Assembly (NCBI GenBank): GCA_943704495.1
Contig: CALSCR010002777.1
Coordinates: forward strand, 1 to 39,779
DNA length: 39,779 bases
Direction: 5' to 3'
From: Pigoraptor chileana
Taxonomy: Eukaryota; Opisthokonta; Filasterea
Below the pieces are notes generated by a model that was not told where the DNA came from, made no database searches, and saw only the letters and a list, made by a program, of their open reading frames with translations. A program made the position numbers and the translations under genes. Positions 23,165 through 34,697 of this stretch are shown here, piece by piece (position 1 is the first letter of the stretch; every line of letters begins with the position of its first letter).

Positions 23165-24278
23165 AAGAGAGACACTACAATGCACAATGGGACGGACACA
23201 GACAAGGACAGGGGCCGCACGCACCTGCTCAAGCGAGAGTGGCACCCTCTCCTCGCCGACCTCCAGCTGCTCGGCGGTCGGCTTCCATCCCTCCAACTCG
23301 AGCTGAAACGGGTGTGGATATCCCCCGGGGACAATGCCGCCATCGTCCGACGAAATGCCCAACCCCCGTATGTGCGACTGGATATGCGGCGGAACAACGT
23401 CCCTGTCAGGCGATGGGCCGCGGCTGTGTGGCGGCACTCCGTAATCGTGCGTTTTTGCGAGTGGGTGTGGCACAAACGGAACGTTCGAGTTGTCAATCTT
23501 GTCTTCAAAACGCAGCTGTGGTCGCTTAATGTTCTTTGCGTGCACAAGAGAATAGTCCAGGCGGGATCCCTTTGGAGTGAGTCGCGCGATCAGAGCAGGG
23601 CTTTGCTGTGCACCCGCAGGCAGTACTGGGCGTGCGTTCTTGGATACACCAGAGACTTCATCCAGCATAACGTCCACCTGCAACACAACGTACAGATGTT
23701 GCCGCGCGCAGACAGAGTACAAACACAAAAGATTTGCCACTTTTTAGAAAATTTCGTTCCAAAAGGAAATAATTTTGAAGAAAGCACGAGCGCTTTGCCA
23801 TGAGATCGATGCAGAAAATGAATTGCACAGACAAACTACGCACAATACAATAGTGGAAAACTGACCCAATTCATAAAAGACACACACACCCCACACACAC
23901 ACAAACCTTCTCCAATACAGAGTCGACTGCATCGACGATCTTGTCAAACCGTGCTTCATCGTCATCTGCGCCCAGCGCAGTGGAAAAGTTGGGCACATCC
24001 TCCGGGCGCTCCTGCCTGAGCAGCTGTTGCATGCCGTTCAGCAGCCTCGCTCCAACGCCCTCCATCAGTCGCCGAAACTGCGGAAAACTGTCGTAAAACT
24101 GGTAATCGTCGCCCGCTTCCGGAAGTGCGTTTGAACGCCGCGTGGAGTCCACGAGTGATTCCAAAAGCTTCTTTGAAAACGAATCGAGAGTCGGATGGCC
24201 GGGCACAAAATCGTCGACTGACAACGACAGGACTTGATTTGAGTGCGTGTCGAAGGATTGAGAGCCGCCCGCTGCCAT
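19908..24278 (-). CDS. Exosome-associated 3'-5' exoribonuclease Rrp6/EXOSC10, 5 exons, 1083 aa
   Basis: Nuclear exosome catalytic subunit that trims and degrades rRNA, snoRNA and other nuclear RNAs. Exons 24278-23907, 23677-23225, 23019-22825, 22393-20566 and 20311-19908 total 3252 nt with consistent phases. The N-terminal ~120 residues fit the PMC2NT (Rrp47/C1D-binding) region. The DEDDy nuclease has Exo I FAVDLEQHSYRSF (Asp 303, Glu 305), Exo II HGADSDIVWLQRDFG (Asp 360/362) and Exo III YAREDTHYLLYIYD (Tyr 427, Asp 431), all intact. An HRDC domain follows at about 495-545 (QQLAVLKAVYAWRD...LPNHMMFAIAEAMP). The C-terminal ~500 residues are low-complexity, rich in Ala, Gly, Ser and Pro, and end with a FVPYDYNAVN motif and a Gln/Arg tail. 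At 1083 residues it is longer than the ~885 of human EXOSC10, because of this tail. Two introns carry interspersed repeat copies. Confidence 0.95.
20313..20342. repeat. (GT)n microsatellite
   Basis: Short GT tract ending in GCGCGCG, directly 5' (gene sense) of the acceptor of the last Rrp6 exon. Confidence 0.85.
22431..22465 (+). repeat. Interspersed repeat module, 3'-truncated copy
   Basis: Matches the first ~30 bases of the module, then breaks into GCAGCGCCAGAGAGAG. A duplicated GCGCCAGAGAGAG lies just upstream at about 22419. It sits in the Rrp6 intron between exons 3 and 4. Confidence 0.8.
23041..23090. repeat. (GA)n-(GT)n tract
   Basis: Microsatellite immediately 5' of the repeat module at 23091, in the Rrp6 intron between exons 2 and 3. 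Confidence 0.85.
23091..23134 (+). repeat. Interspersed repeat module, internally deleted copy
   Basis: Has both ends of the module but lacks about 9 bases in the middle (GTCATAGGC region). GA tract follows. Confidence 0.8.
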
Positions 24279-24889
24279 TATGTCGGGTAGTAGATGCGAT
24301 GATCAAGATCGCAGCCCCTCCGACGCCCCGTTCAAGACGGAACAACGTCAGTTTTGGCAAAAATGGAGATGCGGTCGAAACAAGCAGTCACGCTCGAAAA
24401 GGCATCCAGTAAGCGCTCCACTACACACAGTCCCTGATTGGTCGTGCGAGTTTGCACCAAAAGTAAGGACCTTTTCTCAGAAAGGATGACTGTGATCGTC
24501 TTCCACTTGAGTAAATTATCAAAACAGGACTCCAGAAGCACGTGCGCACCACTTCACCAAAAAACAAACAAACACCACACTGCTGCAGTGTAATCATGCA
24601 AAGCAAGCACGCATAAAAAAAGCAAAAATACTATTAAGGCTGCGCGCTTCAATAAAGAGACGCAAAAATATACACAGCAGAGAGCGATGCATGCAAAAAT
24701 GCTTCAGTGTGTGTACAGAGTGAGGCCGGCGGCCACACATGAAGGTCCATCACTGCCTGAGACTTGCAACGTGTGCGTGACGATCTGCCGTTCGGGAGTA
24801 AATCCGAGATAACTCTTGATTGACTCTGAAAAATACTTTGCGCAATCTCGCAATAATTATATCATGCATTCAGATATTGACTTTATCGG
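24279..24889. other. Rrp6 upstream region
   Basis: Sequence directly upstream of the Rrp6 start on the minus strand. It must hold that gene's promoter and leader, but I see no clear TATA box. No coding feature is supported. Confidence 0.4.
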
Positions 24890-25870
24890 TACTGATATGG
24901 AATTAGCCCGGGTCAGCACAGAGACCGCCCCCGGCGGCGGAACCGGGCCAGAGACAGAGACCTATTCAGTCCGACGGCCGCCGGGCAGGCACTTCGAGCC
25001 AGTCTGGCGGCGGCGGCGCGTCGGCCAACGATTGGAACTGTGCAGCCGGTGCTGGTGGCGGCGGCGGCATTTCAGACTGACCAGTATCGGATCCGTGAGC
25101 TGACAGACGGCCGCGGCTGGCGGTCCCTGCTGCCGTACTCAGTCGACAGTCAGAAGCCGTTCAGGGTCCAGTTTACTGTGCCGCGCGGCCGGTCCGCAGA
25201 TTAGACTGAGGGCTCAACTCGGCCGAAATCCGTGCCGGCCGGACCGGCTGACCGGCCGCAGGTCGAGTTTCACTGGCGCCCGGCGGAGCCAGGGTCGCCG
25301 GTCAGATCCATCGGCCCGATTCTCGCTCACTAGCGGCAATTCAGAACAGAAACTGTTTCCGTCTCCGGCCGACTGAGGCCAAACTGAGCCAACTGGCGCC
25401 GCCGCCGCGGCGGCCCCGGGGCCAGCCCGTGATACTGTATCTGACTATGCTGCCAATTACTGGCTGAACTGAGACTAAGGGCTAGGCCGGCCGTCAGTGT
25501 CGATCCCGTGATCCCTGATCATTTCGGTACGATGCCCGCCGACTCGGCGGGCCGCTTCCGCCGGCACCGAATAAAAAGGGACTGCTGTCGACAACACGGC
25601 CGCGGTCGTCTCAGCCGTCGTTCAGTGCGAGCGGTGGCGCGGCCTGTGCCAGCGGATGGAGTTGTGGCAGTGGTGCTGTTGCAAGTTCGGCAGCGCACAG
25701 TCGGCCGGTTTACTTAGGTCAGGACGGCGGGACAGGCGCCGATCTATCCTGCCTGCGAGTTCGTGACTGACCCCGGAGGCGCCACGCCGCAGTCGGCCTA
25801 TCAACCGCCGGAAAACTGCTGGTGGTGGTGCGGTTGACAGCTCCGGGTTACTGAACGGGCTGAGAAACAG
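24890..25870. other. GC-rich block without supported gene
   Basis: Nearly 1 kb dense in CGGCCG, GCCGG and scattered CAGT/ACTG words, with no microsatellite and no long open frame on either strand. Its composition differs plainly from the introns and spacers elsewhere in the window. It may be a CpG-rich regulatory block or transferred or decayed sequence. No protein family is recognisable. Confidence 0.45.
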
Positions 25871-26129
25871 ATGCGATGGAATTCCAAGAATGAGTTGAAT
25901 GTGTGAAGTGTTCAGCCGGCGGCGTTCTGGGCGCGGCGGGCGGATTTTGCGCATTGTCGCGGACCGAAGGTGCACCTTTGTGCACCGACTGAAGTGCGAC
26001 CCGGCTGTGGAGGGCGTACGTCATATGCGTCCCAGCAGGGCGAGGTATGACGTCTTGACGGCTGGATTCGAAAAAAGGCGTTGTATGTCATCGTGATCTG
26101 GATCAAGTGTCCGATATCGGGCCATTTTT

Positions 26130-26515
26130 CCATGAATGAAGCCTAGAAATAGTGAGTCAAAAAAATAAAACGATTAATAATGCAGATCGATTCTAAGATG
26201 TATGGAATTTTGTATTGGCTCTGCGCTTCAATTGATTTCAGAAATGGTAAACGCCTGAAAGGCGACATATCTTGATGCTATTGATAGTCTCCCATAATGA
26301 TAGAGGGAAGAGTATAATGGTAATTTCCCCGCAAAAGCAATAAAAATATAAAAATGAATTGAAAAAACAGCAATAGAAACTGATGGATAAAATAAAAGAT
26401 TTATTTCTTGTTATGACGCATAGTGCACTTTTTGGATTTTTTTTCGCCACCCTTTATTTTTAATTTTGGGGCGTAATTTATTTTTAATTTTTAATTATAT
26501 TTTTATATTCGCCCC
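26130..26515. other. AT-rich block
   Basis: Abrupt switch to AT-rich sequence with runs of A and T, ending in about 60 bp of TTTTTAATTTT-like repeats flanked by GGGGCG (26468) and CGCCCC (26511). No gene is seen. A small CGCCTGAAAGGCG inverted repeat lies near 26252. Confidence 0.5.
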
Positions 26516-28304
26516 ATGGAGTGGTTGGCCGATACAACGCACGAACATCGAGACACCCCCGCCTCTCCACACACTCCACGCAACCTGAACGCACACGCCC
26601 TACACTGACAGACCGAGGCAAAGGACTTTGCGCCACTTCCATCACACACACTACACACTGACAGTGGTATGCATGCATTGCCGGCAACAACGCTGTTGAC
26701 AAGACGCAATGGGGGAAAGGAAACATTATCACCAATGGACGGCGCGCGCACTAACACGAGACGACAACTATGTGTGGAATGCCGGAATGCTAATCTCGGC
26801 AGGGTTGCGTCTGTGCATACTACACCAATCAAACTCGGAACATCAAGCGCGTTTCAAACCGCAAAGTGTATCATTCCCACCGAAATTCATTCACACCCCA
26901 CTTTTGGGAACTCACCTGAGGTCTCTGATTTCACGGCTCTCGTGCGCCGCAACGTATTACGTGCGACGCTCCGTCTCGGCTTGAACAATTCCATGTGATT
27001 ACGGCATTCACTGATCCCCCACTCGGCAGTGAGACTGCAATCTCTGCCTATTGTCCTTCGACACGCGTCCCTGCCTTCTTTGGCTGCCTTCTCCGTTTTC
27101 GGTAGCCTCATTCTTTTTCGTCACTCAAACACGGAACCCGCGGACCGCTCCAAACTGGAGTAATTTTAAGCATCTGACAGTAGCTTTTCGCTACTGAACA
27201 AGCAATGGTCGTGGAGTAGCGAATGTGACATATTCAGCTATTCCATTTGCCGTGGGGATGAATCACGAACCTGGCACATTCTCACACCCACGATTCGAAA
27301 CCGAGCGTCAGACGTGTGCGTGTGGGCCGCTCTTATTGCATAGCTGAAAGGCTTTGATCCGTGCGTTCAGTCTAATTCGACTAAGACTCCGTCATTGGCT
27401 CTGGTCCTTTCCGTGCTTTTTTCTGCGTTCTTCCACGGGGACCGTCACATTGCACCAACCACGACACGGGACGGTGGCGTTGCATGTGCGTCGCGGCCGG
27501 CTTTCTGTCCCAACTTGATTGACTCATGTTATTGGCAGTGTGAAGACACTTCCTGGTACTCAGCTGGCTCTGTGTGGCGGGGTCGCTTCAATCGGGGGTT
27601 GGCACTTTTCACACGCGCTACGCTGGCCGCTGTCCCCCGTATCTTTGCTCAGGCCGGGCATCTCCCGTCCATTCGCCTGGATCACTCCCACCTCTCACTC
27701 TGCGGCTGCCATCATCGCCGGCACTGGACTTGCCATTATATCTTTTGGCCGTCGATGAGCGCAACTGGTTCTCTTTGCACCTCTCAGTTTACGCCAACGG
27801 AGGGACCACTGTGCAGCTCACGAGGAAACTGAACGTTAAGGGTTTTCTGGCGGAGCTGTGGCGTGACTGTATTGCTCGATCCGATATATCTGCGTTGCTC
27901 TCCGTCTCGGCCGTCAGTGTCACTGTTCACAGTGTTGGCATCTTGCCGTCTACGACATAACGGACTATGCGCCTGAGTTTCCAGTTGTGCTTCTATCGAC
28001 GCATCCGTCGCCACATTCGATTGCTCACCGTCACTTACTGACTCGCTCTGTCTGATTCAGTTGCAGTCTACACGCCCGACGTTAATTAACTGACGATATT
28101 TGTCGGTACTCGGTCGTTGGAGTTGGGGGCCAACGATAGTTTGGACGGAATCCCTTTTCTGTCCGTTTTTTGTGCATTTCGGGTTTGACTGTACGTGGCG
28201 AAATCACCGACGAAGGAAATGTGTTGAATGACGGTAAGTTCTCGACCTGTACGTTCTCGCTGTCGTGTCAGATGTAAACAGCTTTTCGATTACGGTTGGC
28301 ACTC
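26516..28304. other. Intergenic region upstream of the HMG-box gene
   Basis: About 1.8 kb of unique sequence of ordinary composition with no supported gene. Open frames here start at non-ATG codons or show no family pattern. A perfect 7-bp inverted repeat CAGTAGC-TTTTC-GCTACTG lies at 27178-27196. Confidence 0.5.
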
Positions 28305-28312
28305 TATATAAA
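28305..28312 (+). promoter_or_regulatory. TATA box of the HMG-box gene
   Basis: TATATAAA in the context CTCTATATAAACCAGG, about 340 bp upstream of the ATG at 28653. It is the clearest TATA motif outside a microsatellite in this window. Transcription would start near 28335-28345 and give a leader of about 310 nt. Confidence 0.55.
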
Positions 28313-28652
28313 CCAGGGCAACTGCATGGGCGCAGGCTGATTTTCCGCCACGCATCGCCGGGGATCGCAATGGAGACTTCTTCTCATTATATTGCATACG
28401 ACTGAATTTGCTGACTGACTTACTTCAATTCGATTCTGTCTGTCGGCCCCTTATTACTGTAGCACGACTGCGATCAACTGAGGTCATCCGGGCTCACGCG
28501 TTGTAATCTTTTACACTAGACTGCATACGTTGACGGCCATCGGCGACTGCTCTTCCCTCCCGAATCCTTGTCAATCGCGACTGAGCATACTCGCGATCGA
28601 CTGACTATAGTCCCGTGACCCAATTGCGACCCGACGGCGACGAATTGCAACT

Positions 28653-31600
28653 ATGATGCTATCGGGTGCTTCGCCGTCGGCGATAAACTTTTACAACCAG
28701 CTGCATGCGCTCAAGCAGCGCCAGCAATCGCCTGCGAAGCAGGACCAGTTCACCCACCCTACGTACGGCAGCAGCGGCGGCGTCAACGGTGCCGGCGGTG
28801 CGGTGAATCATGGCGCAGTGCACGTGACACCGTCTTCAGAAAGTGGTGGGCATCCGCCAGGCCCCTCACTCTCGGCGATGCTCGGGCACGGGCCACCGAC
28901 TGTGTTGCCTGGTCACTCGCTACCTTCGCATCAGCCGCGGCGATTCAGTAACCCCGACCTCTTCAATTCAAGCGCGCCTCCGTCGAATTCATCTGCCGCA
29001 GTGGCGGTGTCACGTGAGTGTCGAAGACTGCCTGTGCTTGTACAGGGCGGCCTGCCTGCGGCGGCTCCCGGCGCGCCGACTGTTGAGAACGGAACGCACG
29101 GCTCGCAGTACGCAACTTCTCTTCAGCAGCACTTGCTTATGCAGCAGCAGCTCTTGGTAAACGGGGTGCTCGGTCAGCAGCAACAGCAACAACAGCAGCA
29201 ACAACAACACCTGTTGCAGCAGCAGCAGGCGCTTGCGAGAACGGCGAGTGCGCCGCTCCCGAGCTCTCGGCACGGCCAGCAGGTGGCCTTGAATTCGCGC
29301 ACCCTCAGCCATCCGCCGGGTACAAAGGCGAAAGCATCCGGTCAATCGAAAAAAGGCGAATCTAAGAAGCAGCAGCAGCAGCAACAACAGCAGCAGCAGC
29401 AACAGCATCAACAGCATCAACAGCATCAACAACAGCAACAACAGCAACAACAAGAACAACAACGCAAAGCACCCAAGCGAGACAAAAAGCGATCGAAGTC
29501 TGTCCCCACACAGAAGAACGTTGGCCTTGCAGATCTCCTTGACGACGAGCACTTCAAGGCCTTGTTGGAGGGCGATTTGGGCGGACTGCGCGAGATGGTG
29601 ATTATGGGTGCCGGTGAGGATGGCGTCTCGCTCCGACACGACATTGAGGGGTCACTGGCAGCTGCAGGCATCGACTGCGAGCAATCGATCGCCCGCGTTC
29701 CTGGAACACAAACAGACGTATCTCCCGTCGACAGCGACATTTCCATGTCCGCACACGACGGATCAGCGGGAGGAACTGCTTTCAAGCAGTCTCCGCATCT
29801 GTCGCCCGTCCATTCGGTCTCTGGAGAGATAAAGCCGGAATTGGAAGTCGGAATTGGCGGCGCATCGGAGACGAATGACACGCCACGCGTCTCTACTACC
29901 AATGGCGGTGTCATCAAGGGGCGCCGACTGTCTGTGAGCAAGGATCGGCGCAAGTCGATTAACGGGGGTAGTGTCGCCGTCGCTGCGGCTGCGGCTGCCC
30001 AGGCTGCGGCTGCGGCGGCGGTAGGGTCATCTGTGCAAAACATCGAGGCGGGTTCCGCTGGATCGCACATTAAGCGGCCGATGAACTCGTTCATGGTGTG
30101 GGCTCAGATGATGCGGAAGGTGTGTCTCTCTGTCTGTATGCTCTTTTGCATCCAGGATTATGGCAGCAATTCGTTGTATGGGTATGCATGCCTTGCGTGC
30201 ATAGTGCGTGCATATCGAGACTTTTCTTGTTTCTCGTGGAAGAGCAGCTATGGTCGCTCTCTTGGCAAGAGTGACTCCTGGCGTGTGCAATCCATCAGAG
30301 GAGCTCGCCCTCCCATCAGAATGTTTGCCAATTAACTTCAATGAATGGTGATTACCCATGACGACCGCTAACGAAAACATACCTTTTTTCCCCCCCCATA
30401 TGTCTGCAGGAACTCACCCAGAAGCACCCCGATCTTCACAACGCGGAGATTAGCAAGCGATTGGGCGAGATGTGGAAAGAACTTCCCGAGTCGGACAAGC
30501 AACCGTACGTCGAGCGCGCGCAAGCACTAAAGCAGCTCCACGAGCAAGAGTTTCCGTACTACAAGTACCGCCCGCGCCGAAAGAGCTCAAAGGGAGGACC
30601 GTCGAGCGAAACTGAGACATCAAACGGGACAGACGGCATGGGAACCACCGACGAATCGCCCGAGCGGAACCCGCACGATGGTCACGTGTCCCACTACCTC
30701 CCAGTGCCGGGACTCGTGTGCGCTGCGGACACACCCGGATCTGTGCACCACAGTATGGGCGGTGACATGGTCGGTGACATGGGTGGCGGCGGAATGATGT
30801 GCAGCGACGTGCCACAACAGCACATTATTGCGGCACTGCCAAGCTTTTTCGGGAGCAGCAGTGGGCATCCGCTTGGTTTCGAGTCGATGGATGGCCCTTC
30901 CCACGACATGTCGTCGTACATATCCGCAGAGCAAGAAGCGCAGATGTCGATACACAAGCAAATTGCACAACACCAACAACAGCAACAACAGCAGCAACAG
31001 CATCGTCAACAGCAACAGCAACAGCAGCATGTGCAACAACAACAACTTCAGCTCCACCATCACATGATGCAGCAGCAACACAATCAACTTCAGCAGCAGC
31101 GGTGCTTTATGTGGCCCGAGGGTGAATTGGAGATTGATTCGTCGCACTCGCAGAGTGGTGACGTCGGTATTTTGTTGGCCTCTCATTCTCCGCGACTGCC
31201 CGGCGACCGACAGCAGTTGCAACTTCATCACCATCACCATCAACATCAGCAGCAACAGCAGCATCAACAACAGCAACATCAGCAACAGCAGGCGCATTTC
31301 GCCAGTCCTTATCCCTCGGGCAACACCCCCGTCCTGAATGCGTCTGGCCTCGGCATGCTGGGTAACGCGCACGACCAATCACAGGCCGGTCGGATGTCCT
31401 CTGCTCCCTCTCTCTTTGACGGGTACATGTACGATGCCGGCGGCGCGGGCAAAGACGACGACTATGTGTCAATGCAGTTTGGTGGACTCGGTGCGGATGA
31501 TGTCGGCATAATGGGACACGACGACCACCATGACATGATGTCGCTGCACAGCGGATCTGCCCTGGGACAGGCCTTTCCGTGCAGCCTGGACGACCAATTT

Positions 31601-31672
31601 GCCTGGCTCAATTCAGCACAGTGCAACTCGGTATCCATGGCAATGGCGAGCGCCGCTGCCCCGGACAACTGA
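28653..31672 (+). CDS. SOX-class HMG-box transcription factor, 2 exons, 909 aa
   Basis: Sequence-specific DNA-bending nuclear protein. Exons 28653-30119 and 30410-31672 join in phase 0. The HMG box (about residues 473-547) reads KRPMNSFMVWAQMMRK, then ELTQKHPDLHNAEISKRLGE, then a segment ending HEQEFPYYKYRPRRK. It aligns without gaps to animal SOX boxes, including RPMN, FMVW, HN.EISKRLG and YKYRPRRK, and differs clearly from TCF/LEF boxes (KPLNAFMLYMKE). The intron falls inside the box after MMRK. Polyglutamine tracts flank it (CAG/CAA runs at 29178-29230, 29369-29461 and 30972-31300). A predicted basic patch (RKAPKRDKKRSK) may be a nuclear localisation signal. The rest is low-complexity Ser/Gly/His/Gln sequence typical of activation regions. 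A TATA box lies 340 bp upstream. Some fungal mating-type HMG boxes are also SOX-like, so homology class needs a tree. Confidence 0.9.
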
Positions 31673-32330
31673 TGTGACGGAATTTTACTGTTGCAATACT
31701 GTAGTCCCCCCCACCCCCCCCTCCCCTTCTCTCCCCTTTCTTAAAAGGAAACATCAGCAATGGAGGGATTTCATACTCAGTGGGGACGGGGCTTTTTATT
31801 GTAAAACAAACTGATTGTTGCATTAATATCAGCCAAATCGTGCGTTTGTTGTTTCGGTGTTGATTGTTGTGTATGCGTATTTTTTGTTGAATCCGTGAAT
31901 TTGTGATTGCCGGCGTCGATGCAGTGCAGGGCAGACGTGTCATGCGTCAATGTATGTGCGTCCGTCATCCACGCCTTTTGGTTTGTGCGCCGAATCTCTC
32001 TTATGATTACCCTCTTTTGTGATGTCTATATCAACAGACTTTCTTTCTTGGATGTCAACGCCTTTGTACATATTAAACCAAATCGGCTGTGTTACTTTGA
32101 GGCACCTCACTGCAAATGTCCTCAGTGTTTGTTGGGTCGGCTCTATTTGCGAAATATCCGCGGTTGTCGCTGGATAACACTTAAACAATAACAATAAACA
32201 CACATCCGTCACCATACTCACGCTACTCTGCCCACCTGCTACTCTCGTGTTACGCCCAGGTTGTTCCGTAGTATACACAGCACGGCTTAGCGAATCCCAC
32301 GTGCACTTTTTATTCTCACCAATATAAACT
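31673..32330. other. Convergent intergenic spacer
   Basis: 658 bp between the HMG gene (plus) and UreG (minus). C-rich, T-rich and TTGTTG-rich sequence, probably both 3' untranslated regions. An AATAAA lies on the plus strand near 32193 and could serve as the HMG polyadenylation signal about 520 bp after its stop. No gene seen. Confidence 0.6.
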
Positions 32331-34697
32331 TCACACTGTGAATACGCGTCCAGCCGCCGAGTGATACGATTCATCCGAGGGTGCGTGTGTGTGTGCGTGT
32401 GCGTGTGCGTGTGCGTGTGCGTGTGCGTGTGTGTCTGCTTGCTGCATGGCGCCAAGTGCGTGCGATGCCCTCCGCGCAGCATCTAGGGCAGCGAGCACCT
32501 GACTCGCAATGTTTTCCACGCCGACACCGTGTTTGCACTGCGCAAATACAGTCGGCCCCCCCTGCCGCATCCGGGCAGCATCACGTGACATGACGCCGAG
32601 GTCTGCGCCCACCGCACCGGCCAGGTCCGTCTTGTTGATCACAAGGAGGTCAGACTGCGTTATCCCGGGACCGCCCTTCCGGGGCACTTTGTCTCCCCCG
32701 GCAACGTCAATCACGTAGATCTGCGGTGTGGACAAACGCGGAGGGAGATGTGCGGTGAGCAGAAATACGGAGGGAGGCCGATTTGCGTCTCCGTGCCTTT
32801 TCTGTTAGACTTCGCATGCCACGAAGATCGATTGTGGGAAACCAGTGGGCTTCTCTTAACCGAGCAGTACTGTGATCTAAAAAAGGACCTTTTCATCATG
32901 CTGCATTCGACTCTAACCCATGTTGAAAATAGCATTGGACTGCGTCATGCACACACACATACACACACTCACTCACTCACAGTGAAATCGGCGAGTTCTC
33001 GACTGAAATTTGCGGCGAGATTGTCGCCTCCCGACTCGAGCAGAACAAACTCGGGCCTGCCGTGGAACAACATTGCGACATACAAATATGACTGACTTGA
33101 GATAATCAATACACCGTATAGCTATTGTGCATCACGCTGGCGCTGTGCCAGGCTGTGTGTGTTATGTATAAGATGAGAGAGTGTGTGTATGTGATGTAGG
33201 ATGTGTGTGTGTGTGTGAGCGTGATGTAGGATGAGAGATAGTGTGTGTGTGTGTGTGTGTGCGTGCGTGTGCGTGTGATGTAGGACAGTAACGGAGTCTG
33301 GAAACGGGATTGCTTCACGTGACACCCCACCCAAACTGCGCAGTGAGATCCTCCACCATGAGCAGATTGGCGCTGATGTCCTCGCGGATCGCAGCGTGGG
33401 GACAGCCGCCCGTCTCAACCATCCGAATGCGCGACGGCTCCAGAGCATTGTTGCGCAGCAGGAATTCGCCATCTGTCACGTAACGAGATTGTGCAGAGAA
33501 GTTGTATGTGTTGAGTGAGTGTGTGTGTGTGTGTTTGTGCGCGTGTTTGGGTATATATACACACACACATATATATGTACATACGTGTGTGTTAGAGTTA
33601 TTACAGTGTGGAAATTGTGGGATGAATGCATTGGGTTTAGCAATAGACAAATGGTCACACAATTGCGAGTGAATGGTCGACAGGGAAGGATCCACGGAGA
33701 GGAGACTATCACACGGAGTTGGCAGTAAATGTGGACTATTATCAAACAGAGAATGGAGAGTAAAGTATGATGTGGCGTATTGAGATGGCGAAAAGATGGG
33801 GCCAAACAAGACTGCAGGGAGGTGTGTGTGTTTATGTGTTTATGTGTGTGCGTGTGTGTCGAAAACCAAAGCCGAGAGTGAGTGGGATGGGTGGTTCGCA
33901 CCGACCTTCCTTTGTAAATATGTCGTTTGTGACAACGCACATGTTGTGAGTTGGGCTCAAAAGTCGACAGAGTGCGAGGAGCAGCGCCGTTTTCCCTAAA
34001 CAGAGCAGAGAAGCACAGACAGACAGACACACACAAAGTTAGAAACAAATTAACTCAGTGATTACCCACAAAAAACACAGGCACATCGGTATGCGACTAG
34101 CATATTCTACATTCAACATAATGATTACGCAACGAAGCACACACGCAGACACAAACACAGACACGGACACACCCAGAGACATATTCACACACACACACCC
34201 ATTCCAGGACCGACTCAGGCGCAGCAAAAACACACGAACATATCACACAACACCAACCGACACCCGCATCCTGCATCTACGACTGACACTTACCGCTGCC
34301 GACAGGCCCCCCGACACCCACGGTAAACGCGCGCTCATCAAAGTCCCTGCGATTCTTCATGCCTGGTCTGTTGTCAAAAAAGCCGGGATGCTCAAGCACA
34401 TCATGTGTGTGTCCGTGCCCGTGACCGTGGTGGTCGTGGTCGTGCGAGTGCTGCCCGTGAGCGTGCGAGTGTTCTGCATGCGTGAATCGTGTTATAATGC
34501 ATCATATCAGGCATGATTGCAATTGGATGTGGTGATTCTGAATGTGGTCAGCATACACACACATATATACACACATGATGAAGCGTACACATGAAGCCAA
34601 TGGATAGAGGAGTACCGTCGCATTGACTACCGCGAGGCACAAGCGACGAGTCTGTCTTCACGAAATTGCACACTCCGCTTCCTCCCGACGACTCCAT
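32331..34697 (-). CDS. ureG: Urease accessory GTPase UreG, 6 exons, 314 aa
   Basis: SIMIBI-class GTPase that delivers nickel to urease with UreF/UreD. Exons 34697-34631, 34473-34294, 33995-33906, 33472-33331, 33056-32981 and 32720-32331 total 945 nt with consistent phases. Visible motifs: His-rich N-terminus ([20 protein letters not shown]), P-loop GPVGSGKT at 78-85, the nickel-binding CPH (136-138) within [34 protein letters not shown], and NKTD (214-217) for guanine recognition. The C-terminus adds an unusual Thr-His-(Ala-His) repeat encoded by a GTGCGT microsatellite at about 32381-32430. The first exon, with [10 protein letters not shown], was chosen because its phase-1 donor fits exon 2 exactly; upstream of exon 2 the frame is closed by TGA. 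No other urease gene lies in the window, so urease itself is encoded elsewhere. Confidence 0.92.
32381..32430. repeat. (GTGCGT)n coding microsatellite
   Basis: Array inside the last UreG exon. On the minus strand it encodes alternating His and Ala. Confidence 0.9.
33170..33287. repeat. GT microsatellites with three fragments of the interspersed repeat
   Basis: GATGTAGGA, the first nine bases of the interspersed module, occurs three times here (about 33194, 33222 and 33277), each next to a GT or GA tract, in the UreG intron at 33057-33330. They may be relics of module insertions or part of a local tandem repeat. Confidence 0.55.

Noticed and set aside
27285-27310. TTCGAATCGTGGG on the minus strand, like a tRNA T-arm
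   Set aside because: No matching acceptor stem, D-arm or anticodon arm could be found around it, so no tRNA is called.
26503-27960. Open frames of 79-145 codons on both strands upstream of the HMG gene
   Set aside because: Most begin at non-ATG codons, overlap each other, and show no family motif or splice logic.
34058-34516. 152-codon plus-strand frame opposite UreG
   Set aside because: Its second half is antisense to UreG exon 2, which is confirmed by the P-loop and the His-rich motif; the first half is CA-repeat translation.
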